In this document: one piece after another, positions 1-7,111 of the stretch
Numbering within the stretch: position 1 is the stretch's first letter
How the letters are laid out: every line of letters starts with the position of its first letter
Assembly (NCBI GenBank): GCA_013373005.1
Contig: JABXIP010000173.1
Span: 1-8,044, forward strand
From: Cytophagia bacterium
GTDB taxonomy: Bacteria; Bacteroidota; Bacteroidia; Cytophagales; Cyclobacteriaceae
Direction: 5' to 3'
Length of the DNA stretch: 8,044 bases
Program-made: the position numbers and the translations under genes
The notes under the pieces: generated by a model
Databases searched by the model: none
Told to the model about the DNA's origin: nothing
Seen by the model: only the letters and a program-made list of their open reading frames with translations

Positions 1-177
1 ATGGGAACGCCAATTGCCAAGCGCACCTCTAAAGTTTACATTAAAGACAAGAAGCTGTTCGTCCATATTGAATCTGCTCCATTAAAGCATGAACTGAATA
101 TGTCTCGAGATAAGATTCTGGTGCTCATTGCCAAAGAACTGGGCTCTAGCATTGTGAATGAGGTAGTCATAAAATGA
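1..177 (+). CDS. DUF721 / DciA-like protein, C-terminal part
   Basis: This frame runs from the left window edge to a TGA stop at 175-177 and gives 58 residues. It opens with MGTPIAKRTSKVYIKD, followed by LFVHIESAPLKHEL and a final LIAKELGSSIVNEVVIK. The pattern 'mG..iakrT', 'L.v.v.sapLk.EL', then a closing 'lG..vv..i.ik' is the C-terminal half of the DUF721 domain. That family includes DciA, which in many bacteria lacking DnaC helps load the replicative helicase DnaB. Bacteroidota members are usually about 95-100 residues, and the Met at base 1 sits inside the conserved domain. I therefore read it as an internal Met and the gene as truncated by the window edge. It converges on the M16 peptidase gene and shares a terminator hairpin that begins 3 bases after its stop. 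The family assignment is fairly secure; the helicase-loader role is inferred from the family. Confidence 0.8.
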   Translation: MGTPIAKRTSKVYIKDKKLFVHIESAPLKHELNMSRDKILVLIAKELGSSIVNEVVIK

Positions 178-180
178 AAA

Positions 181-223
181 AGGCGCCCCCCGATACTTCG
201 GAAAGGCGACCTCTCTCTTTTTT
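181..223. terminator. Bidirectional intrinsic terminator between convergent genes
   Basis: AGG-CGCC (181-187) pairs with GGCG-A-CCT (205-212), with one bulged A. Inside it CCGA (190-193) pairs with TCGG (198-201) around a TACT loop, and a small CC/AAA interior loop lies between the two stems. On the plus strand the stem is followed by CTCTC and six T (218-223). On the minus strand it is followed by TTTTT, CA and TTTT (181 down to 171). It begins 3 bases after the DUF721 stop and 20 bases after the M16 peptidase stop, so one hairpin can end both transcripts. Confidence 0.8.
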
Positions 224-232
224 CAACCTTAA

Positions 233-3088
233 CTAATTTTTCTTTATTTCTTGCTGAAGCTCACCCTTCTTATAACCTTCAGGCAGCTTCACCACCTTAA
301 TCATATTTTCTTTGGTCAGGTATTCATTGGCCATGGCCACAATAGCTTCTTTGGTAATTTTATCTGCTCTTTCATTTCCCTTCAGAATAAGCTCCATACT
401 CTGTCCTTGTTTAATGTAAAGCGGCATCATAGACATCCAGTAGGTATTCTGCTTGATTTGCTCTTCGAAATTTTGCTTTCTGGCAGTCACCACTTTCTGA
501 ACATCTTCTTCGGTAAACTCTCCATTCTTAATTTTTTCCAGCTCAGCCAAAGCCGCTTGGGTCAAGGCCTCAGCATTTTCAGGCTTGCATGGAAAAGAGA
601 TTTGGAAAGTAAAGGTTTGCTTAGGGTATTCACTCGCACCATACATTGCATTGGCACCATAAACTCCTCCCATTTCCTCTCTTAGTTTTTCAATCATCTT
701 ATTACTGAGGATATTGGAAATGGCGCCCATAAGCCCATTGTTATCTAAAGTATATTCATACTCACCACTGAGAATAATAAGCACCTGACTTTTGTCGTCA
801 ACCCCTGCATAAATCTCTTCATCCATCTGGCCCTTTTTAACTTCTATACCAACATCTTTATAGGTTTCTTCTTCTCCTGTGGAAGGCAGACTACCCAGAT
901 ACCTTTCTGCCAGGGTCTTGAACTTGTTCAAGTCGACATTTCCTACGAAAACAAAGGAGAAGTCACCGGCATTGGCAAATCTTTCCTCATAAATCTCAAC
1001 CGCTCTGTTCATGTCAATCTCATCGAACATCTCGGGTTCAGGAAGACCCACTCTAATGTTATCTCCGTAGACTATTTCATTAAGCTCCTTACTGAACTTG
1101 AAATCAGGGCTGGAAGCGAAATTAGAATAGAGGTTTTTCTGACGCGTTTGCCAGCTCTTGAAGGCTGCCTCATCAACTCGTACATCGGTAAAATAAAGGT
1201 GAACAAGCTGCATGAATGTTTCCAAATCCTTCACACTAGAAACTCCAGACATGCTTTCTTCATAAGGGCCAATTGAAGGTCTAACGGAGGCTGTTTTTCC
1301 TGTTAAGAACTTGGATAGATTGACCTGGCTGAATTCGCCAATACCCATTTGTCCAATTACAGAGGCTGCATTATTTGCCGTTGGATAATCTTCATCTGAG
1401 TACAATGAAGTTCCACCAAAGCTGAAGGCCGTCATTCGGATTTCGTCATTCTTAAAATCTGTTGGCTTCACATAGATATCTACACCATTGCTGAGAGTCA
1501 TTTTAGTTATTTCAGTGACATCATTTCTCTCTTCTGAAACCACTTTGCCAGCTTTCGGCACACTGGTCATCAAAGAAGAAGCAATCGTTTCTTCTTCGTA
1601 AGGCTTAATGGAAGGATCTTCCTTCACTCCATCGAGCATGGCTATAAACTCATCGGCCGAAGGAATACTCTCTGCAAACTCAGATTTAGCCGTAACCTCA
1701 ATGGTGCGCTCATCCTCTGTCCACCATTTCTTAATCAATTCGTTTATTTCCTCCAGCTTAATTCCTGGAAGAACTTGTTCAGCAACAGCCAGTGTCTGCT
1801 CAGGGCTTAGGAGTGTTCCGGTTCCCCCTTGCAAAAAGTGATTCAAATACTGATTGATTACTCTCCATGATTCAAGTTTGTCAGATTCTTTGGCAGACCT
1901 CTCAATTGAGTTGAGGTATGATGCCTTAGCACGCTGAAGCTCTCCTTCAGTGAAGCCATATCTACGCACTCTTTCATTCTCCTTCAACGCTGCCATCAGG
2001 CCACCGGCAAAGTCGTCTTCCTTTACACTCACATTAATAGTGTATTCATATTTATCTTTCCCCAATGCGGAACCATAGCCGCTGTAGCTATATTGGAAAG
2101 GCGGGTTTTCAGACTGAACAAGCTCATTTAATCTTTGATTGATCATTTGAGAATAAAGACCGTTCCTCAGTCTGCTGCGAATATCATCTAAGGTATTGGT
2201 GGTTTCTTCGGTTCCTGGTTGAACAAAGTTTACGGTAATAGAATTGCTTGTAGATTCATCGTCAGAAGCAATAGCCACACGAGTACCTTCAAAATCGGGC
2301 ATGGAATAATAGACCCGCTCTCTTGGATTGGCAGGCATTTTTATCTTACCGAAATATTCCTTCACCATACTCTCCATCTCGGCCACATCAAAATCACCAA
2401 CGGCAATCAAACCCATTAAATCGGGTCTGTACCAGTCGCGATAAAATCTTTTAGCAGCATCGTATTTAAAGTTTTGAAGAATCTCAGGCTCACCGATTGG
2501 CAGTCTTTCAGCATATCTGGAACCGGCCAGAGTTACAGGCCAGATCTTCTGACGCATTCTCTCATAAGCTCCTAAACGAAGCCTCCATTCTTCCATTACT
2601 ACTCCTCTTTCCTTATCGATTTCCTCATTTTCGAAAGAAGCCTGATGAGCCCAATCGCTCAAAACAGTCATAGCATTCTTCACATTATAAGGGTTATCTG
2701 TAGGAATAGGCAAAATGTAAACTGTCTGATCGAAGCTTGTGTAAGCATTCAGATCGCCACCAAACTCCAAGCCCATCTTCTGTAGAAAGTTGATGAGCTC
2801 ATTCTTTTCGAAGTTTTTGGTACCGTTGAACAGCATATGTTCAGTAAAGTGAGCCAGACCAAGCTGGTCCTCATCTTCCTGAATTGAACCGGCTTTAACA
2901 GCCAACCTGAATTCAATTCTATTTTCAGGTAAAGCGTTCGACCTTAAATAATAAGTGAAGCCATTGTCCAGCTGGCCAATTTTAACATTGGGATCTGTTG
3001 GAAGCTCTTGAAATGAAAACACCTGTATCGGAAGCGACAGGAAAATAGCCAAGATGGCTGTAATGAGTTTTTGATGTTTTTGTTGCAT
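233..3088 (-). CDS. Secreted M16 (pitrilysin-like) zinc metallopeptidase, two-domain
   Basis: The 951-residue protein has a signal peptide: a basic start (MQQKHQK), a hydrophobic core at about 8-20, and a likely signal peptidase I site after V-F-S at residue 25. It has no lipobox Cys, so it is probably periplasmic. The first half carries the inverted zinc motif HFTEH (residues 80-84; bases 2837-2851), with His80 and His84 as ligands and Glu83 as catalytic base. A downstream ERGVVMEEW block (160-168) supplies the likely third ligand, Glu167. The second half (from about 525) restarts with TLSNGVDIYV, like TLDNG in active domains. It has no HxxEH: the matching place reads YPTANNAASVI. It keeps the Arg...Tyr pair (R803, Y810) that M16 enzymes use for substrate binding. 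The pattern is active N-half plus inactive C-half in one chain. Start ATG at 3086-3088 is chosen because it fits the signal peptide. The gene follows lspA after 97 bases and has a structured leader. Substrate unknown. Confidence 0.93.
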   Translation of the reverse strand: MQQKHQKLITAILAIFLSLPIQVFSFQELPTDPNVKIGQLDNGFTYYLRSNALPENRIEFRLAVKAGSIQEDEDQLGLAHFTEHMLFNGTKNFEKNELINFLQKMGLEFGGDLNAYTSFDQTVYILPIPTDNPYNVKNAMTVLSDWAHQASFENEEIDKERGVVMEEWRLRLGAYERMRQKIWPVTLAGSRYAERLPIGEPEILQNFKYDAAKRFYRDWYRPDLMGLIAVGDFDVAEMESMVKEYFGKIKMPANPRERVYYSMPDFEGTRVAIASDDESTSNSITVNFVQPGTEETTNTLDDIRSRLRNGLYSQMINQRLNELVQSENPPFQYSYSGYGSALGKDKYEYTINVSVKEDDFAGGLMAALKENERVRRYGFTEGELQRAKASYLNSIERSAKESDKLESWRVINQYLNHFLQGGTGTLLSPEQTLAVAEQVLPGIKLEEINELIKKWWTEDERTIEVTAKSEFAESIPSADEFIAMLDGVKEDPSIKPYEEETIASSLMTSVPKAGKVVSEERNDVTEITKMTLSNGVDIYVKPTDFKNDEIRMTAFSFGGTSLYSDEDYPTANNAASVIGQMGIGEFSQVNLSKFLTGKTASVRPSIGPYEESMSGVSSVKDLETFMQLVHLYFTDVRVDEAAFKSWQTRQKNLYSNFASSPDFKFSKELNEIVYGDNIRVGLPEPEMFDEIDMNRAVEIYEERFANAGDFSFVFVGNVDLNKFKTLAERYLGSLPSTGEEETYKDVGIEVKKGQMDEEIYAGVDDKSQVLIILSGEYEYTLDNNGLMGAISNILSNKMIEKLREEMGGVYGANAMYGASEYPKQTFTFQISFPCKPENAEALTQAALAELEKIKNGEFTEEDVQKVVTARKQNFEEQIKQNTYWMSMMPLYIKQGQSMELILKGNERADKITKEAIVAMANEYLTKENMIKVVKLPEGYKKGELQQEIKKN

Positions 3089-3091
3089 ATG

Positions 3092-3150
3092 TTTCGTGTT
3101 TACTAACTAGTGGGTTAGTTGAATATAGAAATTATTCATTAAACACGAAA
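3092..3150 (-). promoter_or_regulatory. Three-way-junction leader structure before the M16 gene
   Basis: Read on the minus strand, an 11-bp perfect inverted repeat closes the element: TTTCGTGTTTA (3150-3140) with TAAACACGAAA (3102-3092). Within it lie two hairpins. The first is TGAATA/TATTCA (3138-3133 with 3125-3120), loop ATTTCTA. The second is CTAAC/GTTAG (3118-3114 with 3107-3103), loop CCACTA. Only A3139 and A3119 are left unpaired at the junction, so 44 of 59 bases pair. The last stem base lies 3 bases before the M16 ATG. Neither strand has a T-run directly after it, so it does not look like a terminator. A cis-acting control of translation or mRNA stability, a protein-binding palindrome, or a dispersed repeat unit are all possible. 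The fold was worked out by hand. Confidence 0.55.
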
Positions 3151-3185
3151 AACTTTGACTTTATTTAACTCAAATCTCCACGCCA

Positions 3186-3773
3186 TCACTTAACTGATGC
3201 CCGACTGAGAAAAGACTTCTGTTTGATAAGAATTAAGAGCACGCCAATAAAAATGGCTACATCTGCCAAATTGAAGATGGGTAGAAAGGCCACTTTTTTA
3301 CCTCCCCATAATGGAATCCAATTGGGTAAATAGCCCTCCCAAAAATCAAGGTAAATCATGTCTATTACCTGACCATGAAACCATGGAGTAACAGCACTAT
3401 ATGGGGCATTCTGAAACCAAACTCCATAGAATATACTATCTACCAAGTTGCCTATAGCTCCGCCTAGAATAAGGGCGATACACCAGCCTAAGCCTTTTGA
3501 GTAGCCATTTTTAGCAATGTAAATGAGTAAGTAGCCAATGCCTCCGATGGCCACCAACCTAAAGAGGGTTAAAAAGAGTTTGCCATAGGTTGAGCCAAAG
3601 CTCATACCAAAGGCCATTCCCTTATTAAGTATGTAGTGAAGTTTGAACCAGTCGCCCAGCAGTGAAACCTCTCCTGCCGGGCCCATGTCCATATTGAAAT
3701 GAACAAGCAGCTTAACTGCCTGATCTATAATTACAATGATTAGTGCTAAGAGAAAAAATTTCTGGTGTTTCAA
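3186..3773 (-). CDS. lspA: Lipoprotein signal peptidase (signal peptidase II)
   Basis: This inner-membrane aspartic peptidase removes signal peptides from diacylglyceryl-modified prolipoproteins. The 195 residues show four hydrophobic segments (about 5-23, 64-87, 95-112, 165-187). The family landmarks are Asp17 in VIIDQAVK, Asn50 in ILNKGMAFG, the first catalytic Asp112 in GGAIGNLVDS, and the second, Asp171, in FNLADVAIF. The Asp residues are 59 apart, against roughly 20 in gamma-proteobacterial enzymes. The added periplasmic loop (about 113-166) is rich in Trp, Phe and Tyr; Bacteroidota LspA proteins commonly have such an insert. Ser113 stands where most families have Arg. The start is TTG at 3773-3771. 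There is no in-frame ATG upstream before a stop at 3819-3821, and the first internal Met (28) would delete the first membrane segment and Asp17. ATT at 3776-3774 is a less likely alternative. The TTG lies 7 bases after the ileS stop with no visible ribosome-binding site, which suggests translational coupling. Confidence 0.96.
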   Translation of the reverse strand: MKHQKFFLLALIIVIIDQAVKLLVHFNMDMGPAGEVSLLGDWFKLHYILNKGMAFGMSFGSTYGKLFLTLFRLVAIGGIGYLLIYIAKNGYSKGLGWCIALILGGAIGNLVDSIFYGVWFQNAPYSAVTPWFHGQVIDMIYLDFWEGYLPNWIPLWGGKKVAFLPIFNLADVAIFIGVLLILIKQKSFLSRASVK

Positions 3774-3780
3774 AATGAGA

Positions 3781-6700
3781 CTATCTAGCCTTAATCTCCA
3801 ACACCAAAGTTCTCTCGTCTATTTCCACCTGTTGCGGTGTGCTCAAGCTATCCGTCAATTCTAGTGACAGCGCCTGCGTTTCTGTACAAATATATTCTCT
3901 GTTGGCTTCAACCGCCTGATCTACAAAATCATCACCTTTCTGAATGGTGATATCTATTTTGTCTTGAACCTCGAGCCCCATGTCTTTTCTCATGTTCTGA
4001 ACTCTGTTCACCAGGTCTCTGGCCAAGCCTTCCATCAATAGCTCATCGGTCAAGGTGATGTCTAGCGCTACAGTTGTTTTACCTTCTGAAGCCACAGACC
4101 AGCCCGGAATATCCTGGCTGCTGATTTCAACATCTTCCAATGAAAGTGAAACAGCTTCTCCATCAAGATTCAGTTCATAAGAACCACTGCTTTCAATAGC
4201 TGCAATTTCTTCTTTCCCCCAGCCATTAACAGCTGCAGAAATGGCTTTCACCTTCGGACCAAATTTCTGACCTATCGATCTGAAGTTCGGCTTCACACTC
4301 TTCACCAAAATACCGCTGTCATCATCGAGGAATTCAACAGCTTTCACGTTTACTTCGGTTTTGATCAGCTCCTGAACGTGCTCTACGTTATGTCTGGTGG
4401 TTTTATCCAATACAGGAATCATGATTCGGCTTAACGGCTGACGCACCTTCAGTTTCTCCTTCTTTCTCAATGAGTGAGTCAGTGAAGAGATAGTTTGCGC
4501 CAAAGTCATCTGAGCCTCTAGCTCCAAATTGATACAGTCATCATCCGCCACTGGGAAGTCAGTCAGGTGAATTGACTCCTTGTTATCCAATCCGCTCACA
4601 GCATTCAAATCCTGATACAGTTTCTCCATGTAGAATGGAGCTACCGGAGCACCCAACTTCGCAATGGTGATCAAACAGGTGTAAAGCGTCTGATATGCTG
4701 CTTTTTTATCTTCGTTGTATTCGCCTTTCCAGAAACGCTTTCTGTTCAAACGAACATACCAGTTACTCACTTCATCCGTCACAAAGTCCATAATGGCACG
4801 CGATGCCTTAGTTGGCTCATAAGCCTCATAAGCAGCATCAACCTCTTTGATCAAAGAGTTAAGTCTTGAAAGAATCCAGCGATCACTTTCAGGTCTTCTA
4901 TCTAAAGCAATTGGAGCGTCTTCAAATCTGAAGCCGTCTAAATTGGCATATAGGGCAAAGAAATTGTAGGTGTTATGAAGTGTGCCGAAGAATCTTCTTT
5001 GCACCTCACCCACTCCTTCAATATTGAATTTCAGGTTATCCCATGGGTTGGCATTGGAAATCATGTACCAACGGGTGGCATCTGGGCCATATTCACCGAT
5101 GGTTTTGAAAGGATCAACTGCATTGCCCAAACGTTTGGACATTTTGTTTCCGTTCTTATCTAGCACCAAACCATTGGCGATTACATTCTTGAATGCCACA
5201 TTCTCATGAAGCATTACTGCCAAGGCATGCAGGGTGAAGAACCAACCGCGGGTTTGATCCACTCCTTCAGCGATAAAATCTGCCGGGAAGTTCTTTTCGA
5301 AAATGTCACCATTCTCAAAAGGATAATGCCATTGTGCATAAGGCATAGCACCTGAGTCGAACCAAACGTCAATTAGGTCTAGCTCACGGAACATCTTCTG
5401 ACCCGAGTCGCTCACCAAAACAATGTCGTCTACATAAGGTCTGTGCAGGTCGAAGTCCTCACCGATTTGCTCAGTCATAAAACCAGCATCGATAGACTTT
5501 TGGACTTCTTCTTTCAGCTCAGCAATTGAGCCGATGCATTTCTGCTCACTCTTGTCTTCAGAAACCCAAATTGGCAGCGGAGTTCCCCAGTAACGTGAAC
5601 GACTTAGGTTCCAGTCTACCAGGTTTTCCAACCAGTTACCAAAACGCCCTTCTCCTGTAGAAGCGGGCTTCCAGTTAATGGTCTTATTCAGTTCAACCAG
5701 CTTGTCTTTATAAGCTGTGGTTTTGATGAACCAAGAGTCCAGTGGATAGTAAAGTACAGGCTTGTCCGTTCTCCAGCAGTGTGGATAGGTATGCTCGTAT
5801 TTTTCAACCCTGAAGGCTCTGTTTTCTTCTTTTAGCTTAATGGAAATGAGTACATCGAGAGATTTCTCAGGCATCTCTTCTTCTTTGTAGTACTCATTCT
5901 TCACGTACATGCCCGCAAAGTCTGTGATCTCCTTCACGTACTTTCCTTGCTTGTCTACAATCGGCACATCCTTGCCCTCTTCGTCTTTCACAAACACGCC
6001 AGGCATGTTGTTCTGAACAGAAGTTCTAAAGTCATCTGCACCGAAGGTTTTTGAGATATGTACTATTCCGGTACCGTCTTCGGTGGTTACGAAGTCACCT
6101 ACCACAACCGTAAAAGCCGGTTTCGGAAGTGGTATGTAAGGCATTAGCTGCTCATAGCTCATTCCGGCAAGCTCTTTACCTTTGAAGCTCTCAACTACTT
6201 CAAAAGGAATAAGCTTATCCCCTTCTTTATAGTCTTCCAGCTTAAACTCTTTGGCCTTAGCATTGAAATAGTAGTTCACCCTATCTTTAGCCAAAATGAC
6301 GTTGATAGGCTGGAATGTATATTGGTTGAAGGTCTTCACCTTCACGTAGTCAATGTTTGCACCAACAGCCAAGCCGTTATTTGCAGGAAGTGTCCAAGGA
6401 GTAGTAGTCCAGGCCATGAAGAAGTCGTTTTCCGTTCCTTCAATCTTGAACATGGCGGTAATAGTAGTGTCCTTTACATCCTTGTAGGTTCCTGGTTGGT
6501 TCAGCTCATGCGAACTCAAACCGGTTCCCGCTGCAGGAGAATAAGGCTGAATGGTGTAGCCTTTGTAAAGCAAGCCCTTGTCATAAAGCTTCTTCAATAA
6601 GCTCCACAAAGTCTCAATGTAATCTCTTTCGAAAGTGATATAAGGATTGTCTAGGTCTACCCAGTAACCCATTTTCTCAGTAAGATCGTCCCACTGATCT

Positions 6701-7086
6701 TTGAAGCGCATTACTGTTTCTCGGCATTTCTGGTTGTACTCGTCAACCGAAACCTTTACCCCGATATCTTCTTTTTTGATTCCAAGCTCTTTCTCAACCT
6801 GAAGCTCCACCGGAAGTCCGTGGGTATCCCATCCACCTTTACGCTTTACCTGAAAGCCTTTTTGCGTTTTGTATCGACAGAAAATATCCTTCACCGTACG
6901 TGCCATTACGTGGTGAATGCCGGGAGTTCCGTTGGCAGACGGAGGGCCTTCAAAGAAGGTGAAGGTAGGGTTGCCTTCTTTCTCATCTACAGATTTTTCG
7001 AAGATTTTATTCTCCTTCCAAAACTCAAGTATGTCTTCGCCAACTTTGGCAAATTCCGGTTGCTTATATTCTGTGTATTTCTTCAC
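3781..7086 (-). CDS. ileS: Isoleucyl-tRNA synthetase, IleRS2 type with GIHH signature
   Basis: This cytoplasmic class I synthetase charges tRNA-Ile; 1101 residues matches the long eukaryote-like IleRS2 group. Order: N-terminal catalytic half with FFEGPPSANGTPGIHH, where the class signature reads G56-I57-H58-H59 instead of HIGH (bases 6910-6921), then GGWDTHGLPVE (84-94). The CP1 editing domain contains AWTTTPWTLPAN (225-236) and GTGIVHISKTFGADDF (338-353). The second catalytic half has SWFIKTTAYKD (451-461), WNLSRSRYWGTPLPIW (492-507), DVWFDSGAMPYAQ (573-585), DQTRGWFFTLH (610-620) and the KMSKR loop (648-652; bases 5131-5145). From about 725 (SDRWILSRLNSLI) comes the anticodon-binding domain and an extended C-terminus. 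No C-terminal Cys4 zinc module of the IleRS1 kind is seen. The start is GTG at 7086-7084, supported by AAGGAG five bases upstream. It sits 25 bases after the transporter gene and 7 before lspA. The intact core suggests an active enzyme; mupirocin insensitivity is inferred. Confidence 0.97.
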   Translation of the reverse strand: MKKYTEYKQPEFAKVGEDILEFWKENKIFEKSVDEKEGNPTFTFFEGPPSANGTPGIHHVMARTVKDIFCRYKTQKGFQVKRKGGWDTHGLPVELQVEKELGIKKEDIGVKVSVDEYNQKCRETVMRFKDQWDDLTEKMGYWVDLDNPYITFERDYIETLWSLLKKLYDKGLLYKGYTIQPYSPAAGTGLSSHELNQPGTYKDVKDTTITAMFKIEGTENDFFMAWTTTPWTLPANNGLAVGANIDYVKVKTFNQYTFQPINVILAKDRVNYYFNAKAKEFKLEDYKEGDKLIPFEVVESFKGKELAGMSYEQLMPYIPLPKPAFTVVVGDFVTTEDGTGIVHISKTFGADDFRTSVQNNMPGVFVKDEEGKDVPIVDKQGKYVKEITDFAGMYVKNEYYKEEEMPEKSLDVLISIKLKEENRAFRVEKYEHTYPHCWRTDKPVLYYPLDSWFIKTTAYKDKLVELNKTINWKPASTGEGRFGNWLENLVDWNLSRSRYWGTPLPIWVSEDKSEQKCIGSIAELKEEVQKSIDAGFMTEQIGEDFDLHRPYVDDIVLVSDSGQKMFRELDLIDVWFDSGAMPYAQWHYPFENGDIFEKNFPADFIAEGVDQTRGWFFTLHALAVMLHENVAFKNVIANGLVLDKNGNKMSKRLGNAVDPFKTIGEYGPDATRWYMISNANPWDNLKFNIEGVGEVQRRFFGTLHNTYNFFALYANLDGFRFEDAPIALDRRPESDRWILSRLNSLIKEVDAAYEAYEPTKASRAIMDFVTDEVSNWYVRLNRKRFWKGEYNEDKKAAYQTLYTCLITIAKLGAPVAPFYMEKLYQDLNAVSGLDNKESIHLTDFPVADDDCINLELEAQMTLAQTISSLTHSLRKKEKLKVRQPLSRIMIPVLDKTTRHNVEHVQELIKTEVNVKAVEFLDDDSGILVKSVKPNFRSIGQKFGPKVKAISAAVNGWGKEEIAAIESSGSYELNLDGEAVSLSLEDVEISSQDIPGWSVASEGKTTVALDITLTDELLMEGLARDLVNRVQNMRKDMGLEVQDKIDITIQKGDDFVDQAVEANREYICTETQALSLELTDSLSTPQQVEIDERTLVLEIKAR

Positions 7087-7091
7087 TCGTA

Positions 7092-7097
7092 CTCCTT
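7092..7097 (-). promoter_or_regulatory. Strong Shine-Dalgarno site of ileS
   Basis: The minus strand reads AAGGAG, TACGA, then GTG: a full-length Shine-Dalgarno hexamer at the ideal five-base spacing. It decides the GTG start of ileS. Such sites are uncommon in Bacteroidota, where most genes have A-rich leaders and no Shine-Dalgarno sequence. None is seen before lspA or the M16 gene in this window. Confidence 0.75.
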
Positions 7098-7111
7098 TTC
7101 AGTTTGAATGA

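Noticed and set aside
1..3. ATG at base 1 as the real start of the DUF721 protein
   Set aside because: The Met lies within the conserved domain and the 58-residue product lacks the N-terminal half; it is most likely an internal Met at the window edge.
251..685. Plus-strand open frame opposite the M16 gene (also 1608-1841 and 2219-2419)
   Set aside because: Translations are low-complexity and match no family; they lie wholly opposite a strongly supported minus-strand gene.
3092..3150. The inverted repeat as a rho-independent terminator of lspA
   Set aside because: On the minus strand the last stem base is followed by CAT and the M16 start codon, with no T-run. On the plus strand there is no continuous T-run either.
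3120..3185. A Bacteroidota-type promoter (TTG ... TAnnTTTG) in front of the M16 gene
   Set aside because: TATATTC near 3127-3121 (minus strand) is only a partial match to the -7 element and no well-spaced -33 element was convincing, so it is not called.
6322..7111. Plus-strand open frames opposite ileS (also 4975-5209)
   Set aside because: They mirror the conserved IleRS coding sequence, have no family features, and have no supporting start signals or neighbours.
7087..7111. A T-box or other riboswitch controlling ileS
   Set aside because: Only 25 bases separate the transporter stop from the ileS start, too little for a T-box, and the gap is explained by the Shine-Dalgarno site.
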